Below, piece after piece: positions 25,876-34,437 of a stretch of DNA of 64,000 nt (positions within the stretch are counted from its first letter, which is position 1; each line of letters begins with the position of its first letter). The translations under genes and the position numbers were made by a program. The DNA lies in the NCBI GenBank assembly GCA_017631085.1, contig JAGBTY010000017.1, positions 1 to 64,000 of the forward strand, written 5' to 3'. Source of the DNA: Clostridia bacterium (GTDB lineage Bacteria; Bacillota; Clostridia; Oscillospirales; CAG-272). Under the pieces are notes generated by a model. It saw only the letters and a program-made list of their open reading frames with translations, made no database searches and was not told where the DNA came from.

Positions 25876-27423
25876 TTATCCCCAATATTTCTTATCAAGG
25901 CTTCTGTACTGTATAGCCTCGGCGATATGTCTCGCTCCGATAATTTCCGCTCCGTCAAGGTCGGCAATTGTCCTTGCCACTCTCATGACTCTGTCGTATC
26001 CTCTCGCAGACATTCCCATCTTGTCGTATGCATTTTTAAGAAGGAGTTCCGCTGTATCGTCCATCACACAATATTTTCTGATAGCAGATGAATCAAGCTG
26101 GGCATTACAATATATCCTATTCATCTCGTCACCGCTTGTCCGCTTCGACGCAAATTCTCTTGCTTTAGCTACACGCTCTCTTATCTCTGCCGAGCTCTCT
26201 CCTCTCTCGCTATTTGTCGAAAGTTCCTCATATGAAAGAGACGGCAACTCTATTTGTATATCTATTCTGTCGAGCAATGGCCCGCTTATTTTAGATATGT
26301 ATCTCTTGACGTCGTTCTGCGAACAGGTGCAAGGCTTCGTCGGATGTCCGTAATATCCGCATCTGCATGGGTTCATCGCCCCCACCAACATAAATGAGCA
26401 GGGATAGGTAACACGTCCGTTCGCTCTCGTAATGGTAACCCGTCTGTCCTCAAGAGGCTGACGAAGAGTGTCGGTAACAAGCTTTGGAAATTCGGGAAGC
26501 TCGTCAAGGAAAAGCACTCCGTTGTGCGCCAGCGACACCTCTCCGGGTAGTGGATTTGTTCCTCCTCCCACAAGGCTTACCGCGCTCATGGTATGGTGAG
26601 GAGAACGGAAGGGGCGCGTGGTTATAAGCGACGTGCCCTCGGGCATGGTTCCAGCCACAGAATGGATCTTGGTAGTTTCAATTGCCTCGTCAAATGTAAG
26701 GGGAGGAAGAATAGACGGAAGTCTTTTTGAAAGCATCGACTTTCCCGTGCCGGGAGGGCCTATGAGAAGTATATTGTGGCCTCCTGCCGCCGCAATTTCA
26801 AGCGCTCTCTTGGCAAGTTTCTGCCCCTTCACATCAGCAAAGTCAAGTCCGTTGCTTCTTGTCGATTCCTCAAAGCTGCGCCTGTCACATTCCACAGGCG
26901 TCATAAGCTTCTCACCGTTAAGATGTGACACAAGCTCTTTTACATTCTTTACCGAATATACCTTTATTCCTTCTACTGCCGCAGCTTCTCCTGCATTGTC
27001 TGCAGGAGCGTAAAACTCACGAAAGCCCGCCGCTCTTGCGGCAACACACATACAAAGGACACCTTTTACAGAACGAAGCTCTCCCGAAAGAGACAGCTCC
27101 CCAACAAAGCATTTGTCGGAAAAATCCACGTTATGACGTATTATCCCTCCGCATTTGAGAATACCGAGAAGAATGGACACGTCAAACCCCGAGCCTTCTT
27201 TACGTCTATCGGCGGGAGCAAGATTTATCATAAGCTCCATTGACGGAAAACGAAAACCACTGTTCTCGCAAGCTGTTTTTACCCTTTCCTTTGCCTCCTT
27301 TACGGCAAGATCGGGAAGTCCAACAAGCTCAAATGCAGGAATGCGTGACGTTCCGTTACACTCTACGGTAACAACGAATCCGTCTATTCCAAAAAGTCCG
27401 GAGCTATATACTGTCGAAAGCAT
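25876..27423 (-). CDS. comM: ComM/YifB-type AAA+ ATPase (Mg-chelatase-like)
   Basis: A 515-residue member of the ComM (YifB) family. In naturally competent bacteria ComM is a helicase that promotes branch migration during integration of foreign DNA. Domains: an N-terminal Lon-like domain (1-170), an AAA+ module with Walker A GPPGTGKS (about 220), Walker B VLFLDELPEF, and the C-terminal Mg_chelatase_C domain (YCNAQL ... RGYDRVMRVARTIADL). The cysteine pair CRCGYYGHPTKPCTC is typical. The length is standard. It heads a minus-strand operon with three M42 peptidases and a PLP enzyme, a link that has no obvious functional reason. Confidence 0.92.
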   Translation of the reverse strand: MLSTVYSSGLFGIDGFVVTVECNGTSRIPAFELVGLPDLAVKEAKERVKTACENSGFRFPSMELMINLAPADRRKEGSGFDVSILLGILKCGGIIRHNVDFSDKCFVGELSLSGELRSVKGVLCMCVAARAAGFREFYAPADNAGEAAAVEGIKVYSVKNVKELVSHLNGEKLMTPVECDRRSFEESTRSNGLDFADVKGQKLAKRALEIAAAGGHNILLIGPPGTGKSMLSKRLPSILPPLTFDEAIETTKIHSVAGTMPEGTSLITTRPFRSPHHTMSAVSLVGGGTNPLPGEVSLAHNGVLFLDELPEFPKLVTDTLRQPLEDRRVTITRANGRVTYPCSFMLVGAMNPCRCGYYGHPTKPCTCSQNDVKRYISKISGPLLDRIDIQIELPSLSYEELSTNSERGESSAEIRERVAKAREFASKRTSGDEMNRIYCNAQLDSSAIRKYCVMDDTAELLLKNAYDKMGMSARGYDRVMRVARTIADLDGAEIIGARHIAEAIQYRSLDKKYWG

Positions 27424-27457
27424 ACCTTTTACCTCGTATATATTTATTAATATAATT

Positions 27458-27486
27458 ATTTTACCACATTTTATACTTATTTACAA
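27458..27486 (-). promoter_or_regulatory. Promoter of the comM operon
   Basis: Minus-strand TTGTAA (27486-27481), 17 bases, TAAAAT (27463-27458). Confidence 0.65.
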
Positions 27487-27582
27487 GAGTTTGCATAATA
27501 AAAAGTAGACATAATCGGTCTGTCACGCATTTACGTCGGAAACAATGCAGCAAATGTTGTTTTCCATTACTCCACAAATATT

Positions 27583-27622
27583 TTCAGGGGAGACATTGCC
27601 GAAACGCAACGTCTCCCCTGAA
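27583..27622 (-). terminator. Terminator after the KDG kinase gene
   Basis: TTCAGGGGAGAC (27583-27594) is the exact reverse complement of GTCTCCCCTGAA (27611-27622), with a 16-base loop; AT-rich sequence follows on the minus strand. Confidence 0.7.
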
Positions 27623-27645
27623 CAAATATTCAAATCAATTATCTC

Positions 27646-28665
27646 TTATCGCTGAACTCTTCCGCTTCCGTCTCCACCGGCAAGCTTTTCAACTTCTGAT
27701 ACTGACACTCTGTTGTAGTCTCCTTCAACAGTATGCTTAAGAGCCGATGCGGCAACTGCAAATTCAATAGCCGCCTGTGTGCTCTTTCCACTCAGCAAAG
27801 AGTATATAAGACCTCCTCCAAAGCTATCGCCTCCGCCTACGCGGTCAACGATGTGCAAATGGTATGATTTGGAGAAGCAATAATTTTCACCGTCGTAAAG
27901 CATACCCGCCCAGTCGTTGTCGTTAGCGGAAATAGAAGTACGAAGAGTAATAGCGACCTTTTCAAATCCGAATTTATCAGCAAGCTGTTTTGCTACCGAT
28001 TTGTAACCCTCGTGGTTAAGCTTTCCACCATAAATGTCACTTCCCTCTGCTTCAATACCGAAGACATCCTTTGCATCCTCTTCATTGGAGATACATACGT
28101 CTACATACTTACAAAGCTCGGTCATTGCCGCTCTCGCCTGATCTCTCGTCCAAAGCTTTCCTCTGTAATTAAGGTCGCAGGAGATCTTTACTCCCTTTGC
28201 CTTTGCCGCGATGCACGCCGCCTTGCATATCTCTACAAGCTCACCGCCAAGAGCTGGGGTAATACCGGTAAAGTGGAACCAATCAGCACCCTCGAAAATG
28301 CTATCCCAATCAAAATCCGAGAGAGCAGCTTCAGCGATTGCAGAATGTGCTCTATCGTATATACATACAGAGCCTCTCTGCGAAGCACCCTTCTCAAGAA
28401 AATATATACCAACTCTGTCGCCGCCTCTGACGATCTTACTTGTGTCTACTCCAAAATATCTGAGCGAGTCAACTGCCGCCTGTCCGATAGCATGCTTCGG
28501 AAGTTTGGTAACGTAAGTGCTTTCAAGTCCGAAATTAGCTAAAGAAACAGCAACGTTTGCCTCTCCGCCACCAAAGGTAGCCTGCATCTGATCGTTCTGG
28601 AAAAAACGGTAATATCCGTTGGGCGCTAAACGGAGCATAAGCTCACCAAATGTTACAACTTTCAT
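27646..28665 (-). CDS. kdgK: PfkB-family sugar kinase, probable 2-keto-3-deoxygluconate kinase
   Basis: A 339-residue ribokinase-like enzyme. The N-terminal FGELMLRLAP, the glycine pair FGGGEANVAVSLANFG and the C-terminal DRVGGGDSFGGGL with the catalytic Asp are PfkB signatures. The overall sequence and the adjacent KDPG aldolase gene point to 2-keto-3-deoxygluconate as substrate, giving KDPG. This is the ATP-dependent step in breakdown of uronic acids such as pectin or alginate products. A copy of the dispersed repeat and 155 bases separate it from eda; I see no separate promoter, so co-transcription is plausible. Confidence 0.88.
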   Translation of the reverse strand: MKVVTFGELMLRLAPNGYYRFFQNDQMQATFGGGEANVAVSLANFGLESTYVTKLPKHAIGQAAVDSLRYFGVDTSKIVRGGDRVGIYFLEKGASQRGSVCIYDRAHSAIAEAALSDFDWDSIFEGADWFHFTGITPALGGELVEICKAACIAAKAKGVKISCDLNYRGKLWTRDQARAAMTELCKYVDVCISNEEDAKDVFGIEAEGSDIYGGKLNHEGYKSVAKQLADKFGFEKVAITLRTSISANDNDWAGMLYDGENYCFSKSYHLHIVDRVGGGDSFGGGLIYSLLSGKSTQAAIEFAVAASALKHTVEGDYNRVSVSEVEKLAGGDGSGRVQR

Positions 28666-28679
28666 ATGTTTGCTTTTTT

Positions 28680-28725
28680 AGGAAAACTTTTGAAAAAGTT
28701 TTCCTATAACCTTTCAAAACTTTTT
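28680..28725. repeat. Dispersed palindromic repeat, copy B
   Basis: AGGAAAACTTTT / AAAAAGTTTTCCT form a hairpin (28680-28705), followed by CCTTTCAAAACTTTTT. A counter-oriented partner, AAAGTTTTTGAAGAG, lies at 28795-28809. The 155-base gap between eda and kdgK holds nothing else that I can see. Confidence 0.7.
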
Positions 28726-28820
28726 AAAAATATTTTTCTTATTTTCAATTTGTAAAAGACTCATCACGAAGCGGCTACTGCCGACAAAAGTTCAAAGTTT
28801 TTGAAGAGTCTCTAAACAAA

Positions 28821-29432
28821 TCATTTTGCTCCGACCTTAGCAACAGCTTCGGCTGTAAGTGTCTTTATCTGCTCGGGAGTACCCTTCATCATCCAGCTTC
28901 CACCGCAAGCAATTATCTTATCAAAAGCAAGATAATCAAGAATGTTATCCGCTGAAATTCCGCCGGTGGGCATAAATTTCATAGCAGGAAATGCAGCAGA
29001 GAGAGCCTTGATTGTAGCAAGACCGCCAAAATTCGAGCAAGGGAAGAATTTTACCACCTCAATGCCGTAGGAAATAGCCGTAATTATCTCTGTTGGCGTT
29101 ACGCAACCGGGAAGATAGAGAACTCCTCTTTCACGACACACCTCTGCAACAGATGCGGCAAATCCGGGACCTACGATAAATTTCGCGCCGCAATCAATTG
29201 CTGAGTTTGCCTGCTCTGCGTTTATTACCGTTCCTGCACCGATAAGCATGTCGGGAAATTCCTTACAAGCAAGGCGGATAGCGTCCTTCGCGCACGCTGT
29301 CCTAAAGGTTATCTCCGCAACAGGAAGTCCGCCCTCACACAATGCGTTAAGCGTAGGGATCGTATCCTCGAGATTTTTGATAACTACAACGGGAACTACT
29401 TTAAGTTCTTGTATTTTTTCAATAAGTACCAT
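28821..29432 (-). CDS. eda: KDPG/KHG aldolase
   Basis: A 203-residue class I aldolase that cleaves 2-keto-3-deoxy-6-phosphogluconate to pyruvate and glyceraldehyde 3-phosphate. The Schiff-base lysine lies in VVKFFPCSNFGG, the catalytic Glu in VAEITFRT, and the phosphate loop in MPTGGIS and CGGSWM. The length is typical. With the downstream kdgK it makes the last two steps of uronate catabolism. The gene has GAGGTGG before the ATG and a TATAAT about 35 bases upstream. Confidence 0.93.
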   Translation of the reverse strand: MVLIEKIQELKVVPVVVIKNLEDTIPTLNALCEGGLPVAEITFRTACAKDAIRLACKEFPDMLIGAGTVINAEQANSAIDCGAKFIVGPGFAASVAEVCRERGVLYLPGCVTPTEIITAISYGIEVVKFFPCSNFGGLATIKALSAAFPAMKFMPTGGISADNILDYLAFDKIIACGGSWMMKGTPEQIKTLTAEAVAKVGAK

Positions 29433-29475
29433 TTTTCCACCTCGTAATATTTATTTCGTTTACATTATATCACTG

Positions 29476-29492
29476 TTTTATTTGCAATAAAA
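29476..29492. promoter_or_regulatory. Possible operator upstream of eda
   Basis: TTTTATT and AATAAAA flank a three-base centre, forming a 17-base palindrome just upstream of the minus-strand -10 (TATAAT at 29470-29465). Its place suits a repressor of uronate genes; the sequence is too AT-rich for more confidence. Confidence 0.3.
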
Positions 29493-29533
29493 TATCATTT
29501 TCAGCCTTAAACATTACATTTTTGGCAAACTAA

Positions 29534-29591
29534 CAAAATTGGTAACCGAGAATGTGAGATAAGCTCACTTTAATCTAGGTTACCAAATTTG
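29534..29591 (-). terminator. Long nested inverted repeat, possible terminator of the rfbH/ThDP operon
   Basis: CAAAATTGGTAACC (29534-29547) matches the reverse complement of 29578-29591 in 13 of 14 positions; between them GTGAG (29554-29558) pairs with CTCAC (29564-29568). Read on the minus strand, the outer stem ends in TTTTGTTAG. Confidence 0.5.
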
Positions 29592-29609
29592 TATCTGTTC
29601 CCCTTATGT

Positions 29610-31421
29610 TCAAATAAGAGGGATCTTCATTATTGATTCAAGCTCTTTTCTGTCAAGGAATGGAGCAAGATCCTCAAGAGGAGGACTTACGAGCGTTCCG
29701 TCGGGAAGCTTCTTGGTCGCACTCTTAGGTTCAAAGAACTGTGTAGGATCGACAAATATCTCGGCGATAAATGCACCTTCGGTACCAAACGCTTTGTCAA
29801 GAGCCTCTCCTATTTCCCCATTGGTGCGGCACGCAACATAGGGATATCCGTAAGCCCAAGCGAGTTTTTCAAGAGATGGGAACGAGAGGTCATTACTTTC
29901 AGGTCCAATTCCTACTTTTGTATGGTGTCCGAAGATATTTGTCTGTGTCTGACGGATAGAATGGTAACCGTCGTTATTTATTACGAATATCTTTATAGGA
30001 AGCTTGTTTGTAAGTATAGTTTGAAGCTCCTGAAGATTCATCTGAATACTTCCGTCGCCTGATACGCACACTATCTCTCTCTTACCCTCGGCAACACATA
30101 CGCCGATGGCAGCGGGAAGGTCGTATCCCATAGAAGCAATTGCGGAGTTTATAATAAATCTCTGGCCTTCTTTTATAACGTAACCGTGACTTCCCACGAC
30201 ACATGCAGTTCCGTTACCCACGACAGTTGTGTATCCTTCAGGCAAACGGGAGGACAATGCTTCGATAAAGGCGTAAGGGTTAGTAAGGCCCTCTGCATCT
30301 CTATGACGCTGAAGCACAACCGGATAATTCTTTTTCCACTCACGGCAGGTTGTCTGCCACTCGCCTTCGGGGAAAAGCACGTCGTTCTTCGGCAATTTCT
30401 CGCCAAGAGCAGTAAGGAAATCAAAAGCATCGGCATGAATGGGAAGTTCAACGTGAAGGGTGGGCTTCTTAAGCTCCTCCGCGTCAACGTCGACCATCAT
30501 AACGTAAGCTTCTCTCGCCCAGGTCTTCCAGCTATATCCTACCTGTCTTATGGAAAGTCTGTTTCCGACAGAAAGTATAACGTCAGCATTCTGCGCAGCG
30601 AAGTTTCCTGCTCTGTCACCCATGATGCCGCCTCTGCCCACGTAAAGCGGATCGGCATCTGCCATCATGTCTATGTTATCCCAACCCGTAACCACGGGAA
30701 TATTCAGCTTTGGTACAAGCTCCTTGAATTTCTCAAAAGCTCCTGCTAAACGAATACCGTTACCCGCATAAAATACGGGGCGCTTTGCGTTCTTTATCTT
30801 TTCAATGACTGCATCAATAGTGCTTGTCTCTACCTTTGGAGCTTCGGGAGCATCCTCTGCGGGATCGTAATGTATAAGGTCGTCTGTTTCTATCACACCG
30901 CCCTGGAAATTCAAAGGAATGTCTATCCAACAAGGACCGGGACGTCCCGTAGTTGCAAGATGGAGCGCCTTTTCCAGTGCGTACGCGATACGTCTTGGAT
31001 CTTCTATCATCTCGGAATATTTAGTCATACAACCGATAGCTTTGGTAATATCAAACTCTTGATCTCCTCCGGCTCTTATACCGAGTCCCATTCCGCGAGC
31101 CGTGGTATCATAACGAACCTGACCTGAAATAATAAGCATCGGGATAGAGTCGAGCCATCCGCCAACGACACCCGTTATAGCATTAGTTCCACCGGGGCCC
31201 GTCGTAACGCAAACAACAGCTATCTTGTTGTTTATTCTTGCATACGCCTCCGCAGCAATAGCACAGGCTTGCTCGTGATGGTTGTAAAGACACGTAAGAC
31301 CGTCCTTGTGACCTAAAGCATCATTGAGATGCATAGCTCCTCCGCCTGTAACGGTAAAGCAATCTGTTATGCCGTTCTTTACAAGAAAATCAGCTACGTA
31401 ATCTGCAAGTCTAATCTTCAT
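29610..31421 (-). CDS. Thiamine diphosphate-dependent enzyme, acetolactate-synthase-like (possible YerE type)
   Basis: A 603-residue ThDP enzyme related to acetolactate synthase large subunits. The three domains are intact: catalytic Glu50 in YNHHEQACA, the middle domain, and the ThDP/Mg2+ motif GDGSIQMN ... NN (about 450-480). It is longer than IlvB at the C-terminus, and no small regulatory subunit or other ilv gene is nearby. The upstream gene, 23 bases away, encodes an RfbH-type sugar dehydratase. That pairing matches yersiniose-type pathways, in which YerE, a ThDP enzyme, adds a two-carbon unit from pyruvate to a CDP-3,6-dideoxy-4-keto sugar. The assignment rests on context; a plain acetolactate synthase is the alternative. 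Confidence 0.75.
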   Translation of the reverse strand: MKIRLADYVADFLVKNGITDCFTVTGGGAMHLNDALGHKDGLTCLYNHHEQACAIAAEAYARINNKIAVVCVTTGPGGTNAITGVVGGWLDSIPMLIISGQVRYDTTARGMGLGIRAGGDQEFDITKAIGCMTKYSEMIEDPRRIAYALEKALHLATTGRPGPCWIDIPLNFQGGVIETDDLIHYDPAEDAPEAPKVETSTIDAVIEKIKNAKRPVFYAGNGIRLAGAFEKFKELVPKLNIPVVTGWDNIDMMADADPLYVGRGGIMGDRAGNFAAQNADVILSVGNRLSIRQVGYSWKTWAREAYVMMVDVDAEELKKPTLHVELPIHADAFDFLTALGEKLPKNDVLFPEGEWQTTCREWKKNYPVVLQRHRDAEGLTNPYAFIEALSSRLPEGYTTVVGNGTACVVGSHGYVIKEGQRFIINSAIASMGYDLPAAIGVCVAEGKREIVCVSGDGSIQMNLQELQTILTNKLPIKIFVINNDGYHSIRQTQTNIFGHHTKVGIGPESNDLSFPSLEKLAWAYGYPYVACRTNGEIGEALDKAFGTEGAFIAEIFVDPTQFFEPKSATKKLPDGTLVSPPLEDLAPFLDRKELESIMKIPLI

Positions 31422-31444
31422 TATATAATTTTTCCTTTTTTATT

Positions 31445-32776
31445 TTATTTGAGAGCCTCGATAATGGTCTTTGCCATATAATCTATCATCTCGTCGGTCA
31501 TACCGGGATATACACCTACCCAGAAGGTATCGGTCATAACTCTGTCGGTGTTTTCGAGGCTTCCAACAATACGGTAGCCTTCTCCGCTCTTTCTCATCTC
31601 GTCAAAGCAGGGGTGCTTTGTAAGGTTACCTGCAAAGAGCATTCTCGTCTGTACTCCGTGACTCTCAATATAACGAACAAGAGGCTCACGTTCAACACCC
31701 TCACGGCAGGTTATAAGGAATCCAAACCAAGAGGGATTTGAATTTTCACATGCTTCGGGAAGAATGAGCTTGTCCGCCACGGGAGCAAGAGCTGCCTTAA
31801 GACGTGCAAAGTTATGGCGACGGCGCTCGACGAAGCTTGGGAACTTCTTAAGCTGTGCGCAGCCTACTGCCGCTTGCATATCGGTAGCCTTAAGATTGTA
31901 TCCAAAGTGTGAATATACGTATTTGTGATCGTATCCAAGAGGAAGCTCACCGTACTGACGGTCAAAGCGGTGGTTACAGAAGTTATCAACTCCCGAAGGA
32001 CATACGCAGTCTCTTCCCCAGTCTCTGATAGAACGGATTATCTTTGAAAGAAGAGCATTGTCGGTATATACCGCTCCGCCTTCTCCCATTGTCATATGGT
32101 GAGGAGGATAGAAGCTACTTGTTCCGATGTCTCCTACTGTTCCTGTTTTTCTGACTTCTCCCTTATAGGTATACTCCGAACCAAGAGCATCGCAGTTATC
32201 CTCTATGAGCCAAAGTCCATATTTGTCGCAAAAATCCTTAACTGCTCCGAGATCGAAGGGATTTCCGAGAGTGTGAGCGATCATTACGGCTTTCGTACGG
32301 TCGCTTCTTGCCGCCTCAAGCATATTTACGTCTATGTTATACTGAGGTATAGTTATATCAACGAATACTGGAACAGCACCGTACTGTATTGCAGGGGTGA
32401 CCGTAGTAGGAAATCCTGCTGCAACAGTGATCATCTCGTCTCCGCGACGAATTGCTCTTTCACCAAGAAGGGGGGATGTCAAGGTCATGAACGCCAAAAG
32501 ATTTGCCGATGAGCCCGAGTTTACGAGACTACAATGGCGAACTCCAAGATATTCTGCAAACTTCTTTTCAAATTCATCGGTATATCTGCCCGAAGTGAGC
32601 CAGAACTCAAGTGAACTGTCAACAAGATTGCACATTTCTTCGCTGTCATATACTCTTGAAGCATAGGGAATCCTATCACCCTCTTTGTATGCAGGCTTCG
32701 TGTGATACTTTTCACAGTACTCTGCTACAAGCTTCAGTATATTTTCTCTTTCTTCTCTTTCATTCAGTGAATTCAT
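31445..32776 (-). CDS. rfbH: RfbH/DdhC-type CDP-4-keto-6-deoxyglucose 3-dehydratase
   Basis: A 443-residue member of the DegT/StrS aminotransferase superfamily in which the Schiff-base lysine is replaced by His: SFYPPHHMTMGEGG, exactly as in the E1 dehydratases that make 3,6-dideoxysugars with PMP. The cysteine cluster DWGRDCVCPSGVDNFC, which holds the [2Fe-2S] centre of E1, is present. The enzyme removes the C3 hydroxyl of CDP-4-keto-6-deoxyglucose. The reductase (E3) and the CDP-glucose steps (DdhA, DdhB) are not in the window. GAGAGGA lies 13 bases before the ATG, a rather long spacing. Confidence 0.88.
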   Translation of the reverse strand: MNSLNEREERENILKLVAEYCEKYHTKPAYKEGDRIPYASRVYDSEEMCNLVDSSLEFWLTSGRYTDEFEKKFAEYLGVRHCSLVNSGSSANLLAFMTLTSPLLGERAIRRGDEMITVAAGFPTTVTPAIQYGAVPVFVDITIPQYNIDVNMLEAARSDRTKAVMIAHTLGNPFDLGAVKDFCDKYGLWLIEDNCDALGSEYTYKGEVRKTGTVGDIGTSSFYPPHHMTMGEGGAVYTDNALLSKIIRSIRDWGRDCVCPSGVDNFCNHRFDRQYGELPLGYDHKYVYSHFGYNLKATDMQAAVGCAQLKKFPSFVERRRHNFARLKAALAPVADKLILPEACENSNPSWFGFLITCREGVEREPLVRYIESHGVQTRMLFAGNLTKHPCFDEMRKSGEGYRIVGSLENTDRVMTDTFWVGVYPGMTDEMIDYMAKTIIEALK

Positions 32777-32865
32777 AATCAGATATTATCCTCTCTGAAA
32801 AATTAGCGGTACGCACTCATGACCAAAAATCACGGTCACGAATTAACATATCCATATTTATTTAA

Positions 32866-32894
32866 ATAATACCACATTAAGTGTTTTTTGTCAA
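32866..32894 (-). promoter_or_regulatory. Promoter of the rfbH-ThDP operon
   Basis: Minus-strand TTGACA (32894-32889), 17 bases, TATTAT (32871-32866). The leader of about 85 bases contains a TGACC ... GGTCA stem-loop. Confidence 0.75.
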
Positions 32895-32917
32895 CACAAA
32901 TTTTATTTTAGACGACA

Positions 32918-32943
32918 AAAAGGGCGTTTTTAACCGCCCTTTG
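32918..32943. terminator. Terminator after cysS
   Basis: AAAGGGCG (32919-32926) pairs with CGCCCTTT (32935-32942); the minus-strand side continues TTTTTGTC. Confidence 0.75.
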
Positions 32944-33000
32944 TATATTTTTTAACATATTTTTTATTCAGTTTGCTTATTTTTGCGATATGTTTTTTAT

Positions 33001-34431
33001 TTAAAAAGTATATTTCGTGCCTTCTGCCGTATCGATAATAGTAACACCCTTTGCGGAAAGCTCTGCTCTTATTGCGTCTGCCCTTGCATAATCCTTTGCT
33101 TTCTTTGCGGCAGCTCTCTCGGCGATCAACGCTTCGATCTCAATTATAAACGGATCGTCGGACGCAACAGCTTTCTCTTCGGTCTTTTTCTCGATAAGCT
33201 TTGTCGAAGCAGCAATAAGTCCTATTCCGAGAACCTTATCAAAGTCCTCGATAAGAGCAAGCTTTGTCGCCGCTGTCGTCTTTGCCTTGAGAACATCGTA
33301 GAGAGCTGTAACACCCATAGAAGTATTAAGGTCATTGTCCATTCCAGACATAAAGGAAGCTTTCAGACGGTCAAATTCAGCCGTGTCCACTTCTCCTCTG
33401 TCACTCTCAAGAAGAGCCGCTATTTTTGCGACCAGCTTATTATAAGCTGTAGTAGCATTATCAAGATTTTCATAAGAAAATACAAGTGACTTACGGTAGT
33501 GAGACTGCAAACAGAAGAATCTGTATACGAGAGGATCGTATCCCTTGGACTCGAGGAGAGAAACGGTAAGAAATTCACCCGAGCTCTTGCTCATCTTTCC
33601 AGAATTTGTGTTAAGGTGATGAACATGGAACCAGTAATTACACCATTTGTGTCCAACATACGCCTCACTCTGCGCGATCTCGTTGGTGTGGTGAGGGAAT
33701 GCGTTGTCGATACCACCGCAGTGTATATCAAGCTGCTCGCCAAGATACTTCATGCTGATACACGAGCATTCGATATGCCAACCCGGGTAACCAATACCCC
33801 AAGGGCTGTCCCACTTGAGCTCCTGATCATCAAACTTTGATTTGGTAAACCAAAGAACGAAATCCGCCTTGTTTCTCTTATTGGAGTCTTCCTCAACGCC
33901 CTCTCTGACCCCGACCTCAAGGTCTTCCTCGCGAAAATCGTTGAATACGTAATACTGCTTCAGCTTCGACGTATCAAAATAAATATTTCCGCCCGCCTCA
34001 TAAGCATATCCCTTTTCAAGAAGGGAGGTTATTACCTTGATAAATTCGTCTATGCAAGACGTAGCAGGGGCAACTACCTCGGGAGTCTTTATGTTAAGCT
34101 TTTTGCAGTCCTCAAAAAACGCATCCGTGTAATACTTTGCTATTTCCAGAACTGTTTTCTTCTCTCGTTTCGCACCCTTGAGCATCTTATCTTCACCCGT
34201 ATCGGCATCGCTCGTCAGATGTCCAACGTCGGTTATATTCATGACTCTCGTTACGTCGTAACCCACGTATCGGAGATATTTTTCAAGAACATCCTCCATT
34301 ATATAGCTTCGAAGATTTCCGATATGCGCATAATGGTATACGGTAGGTCCGCAGGTATACATACTTACCTTTCCCTCGACATTAGGAACGAACTCTTCTC
34401 TTTTTCTTGTTGCAGAATTGTATATAAACAT
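33001..34431 (-). CDS. cysS: Cysteinyl-tRNA synthetase
   Basis: A 476-residue class I synthetase for tRNA-Cys. HIGN replaces HIGH in YAHIGNLRSY, a common CysRS form. Zinc ligands are visible (CGPTVYHY, the Cys in WHIECSCIS, and HHTNEIAQSE). KMSKS is intact. The C-terminal DALR-like region ends with KAKDYARADAIR. The ATG starts six bases after the stop of cysE, so both genes belong to one T-box controlled transcript that responds to uncharged tRNA-Cys. Confidence 0.95.
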   Translation of the reverse strand: MFIYNSATRKREEFVPNVEGKVSMYTCGPTVYHYAHIGNLRSYIMEDVLEKYLRYVGYDVTRVMNITDVGHLTSDADTGEDKMLKGAKREKKTVLEIAKYYTDAFFEDCKKLNIKTPEVVAPATSCIDEFIKVITSLLEKGYAYEAGGNIYFDTSKLKQYYVFNDFREEDLEVGVREGVEEDSNKRNKADFVLWFTKSKFDDQELKWDSPWGIGYPGWHIECSCISMKYLGEQLDIHCGGIDNAFPHHTNEIAQSEAYVGHKWCNYWFHVHHLNTNSGKMSKSSGEFLTVSLLESKGYDPLVYRFFCLQSHYRKSLVFSYENLDNATTAYNKLVAKIAALLESDRGEVDTAEFDRLKASFMSGMDNDLNTSMGVTALYDVLKAKTTAATKLALIEDFDKVLGIGLIAASTKLIEKKTEEKAVASDDPFIIEIEALIAERAAAKKAKDYARADAIRAELSAKGVTIIDTAEGTKYTF

Positions 34432-34437
34432 TTTCTT

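Noticed and set aside
29610..31421. Calling the ThDP protein a normal acetolactate synthase (ilvB)
   Set aside because: No ilvN, ilvC or ilvD nearby, and it is co-transcribed with an RfbH dehydratase; kept only as an alternative.
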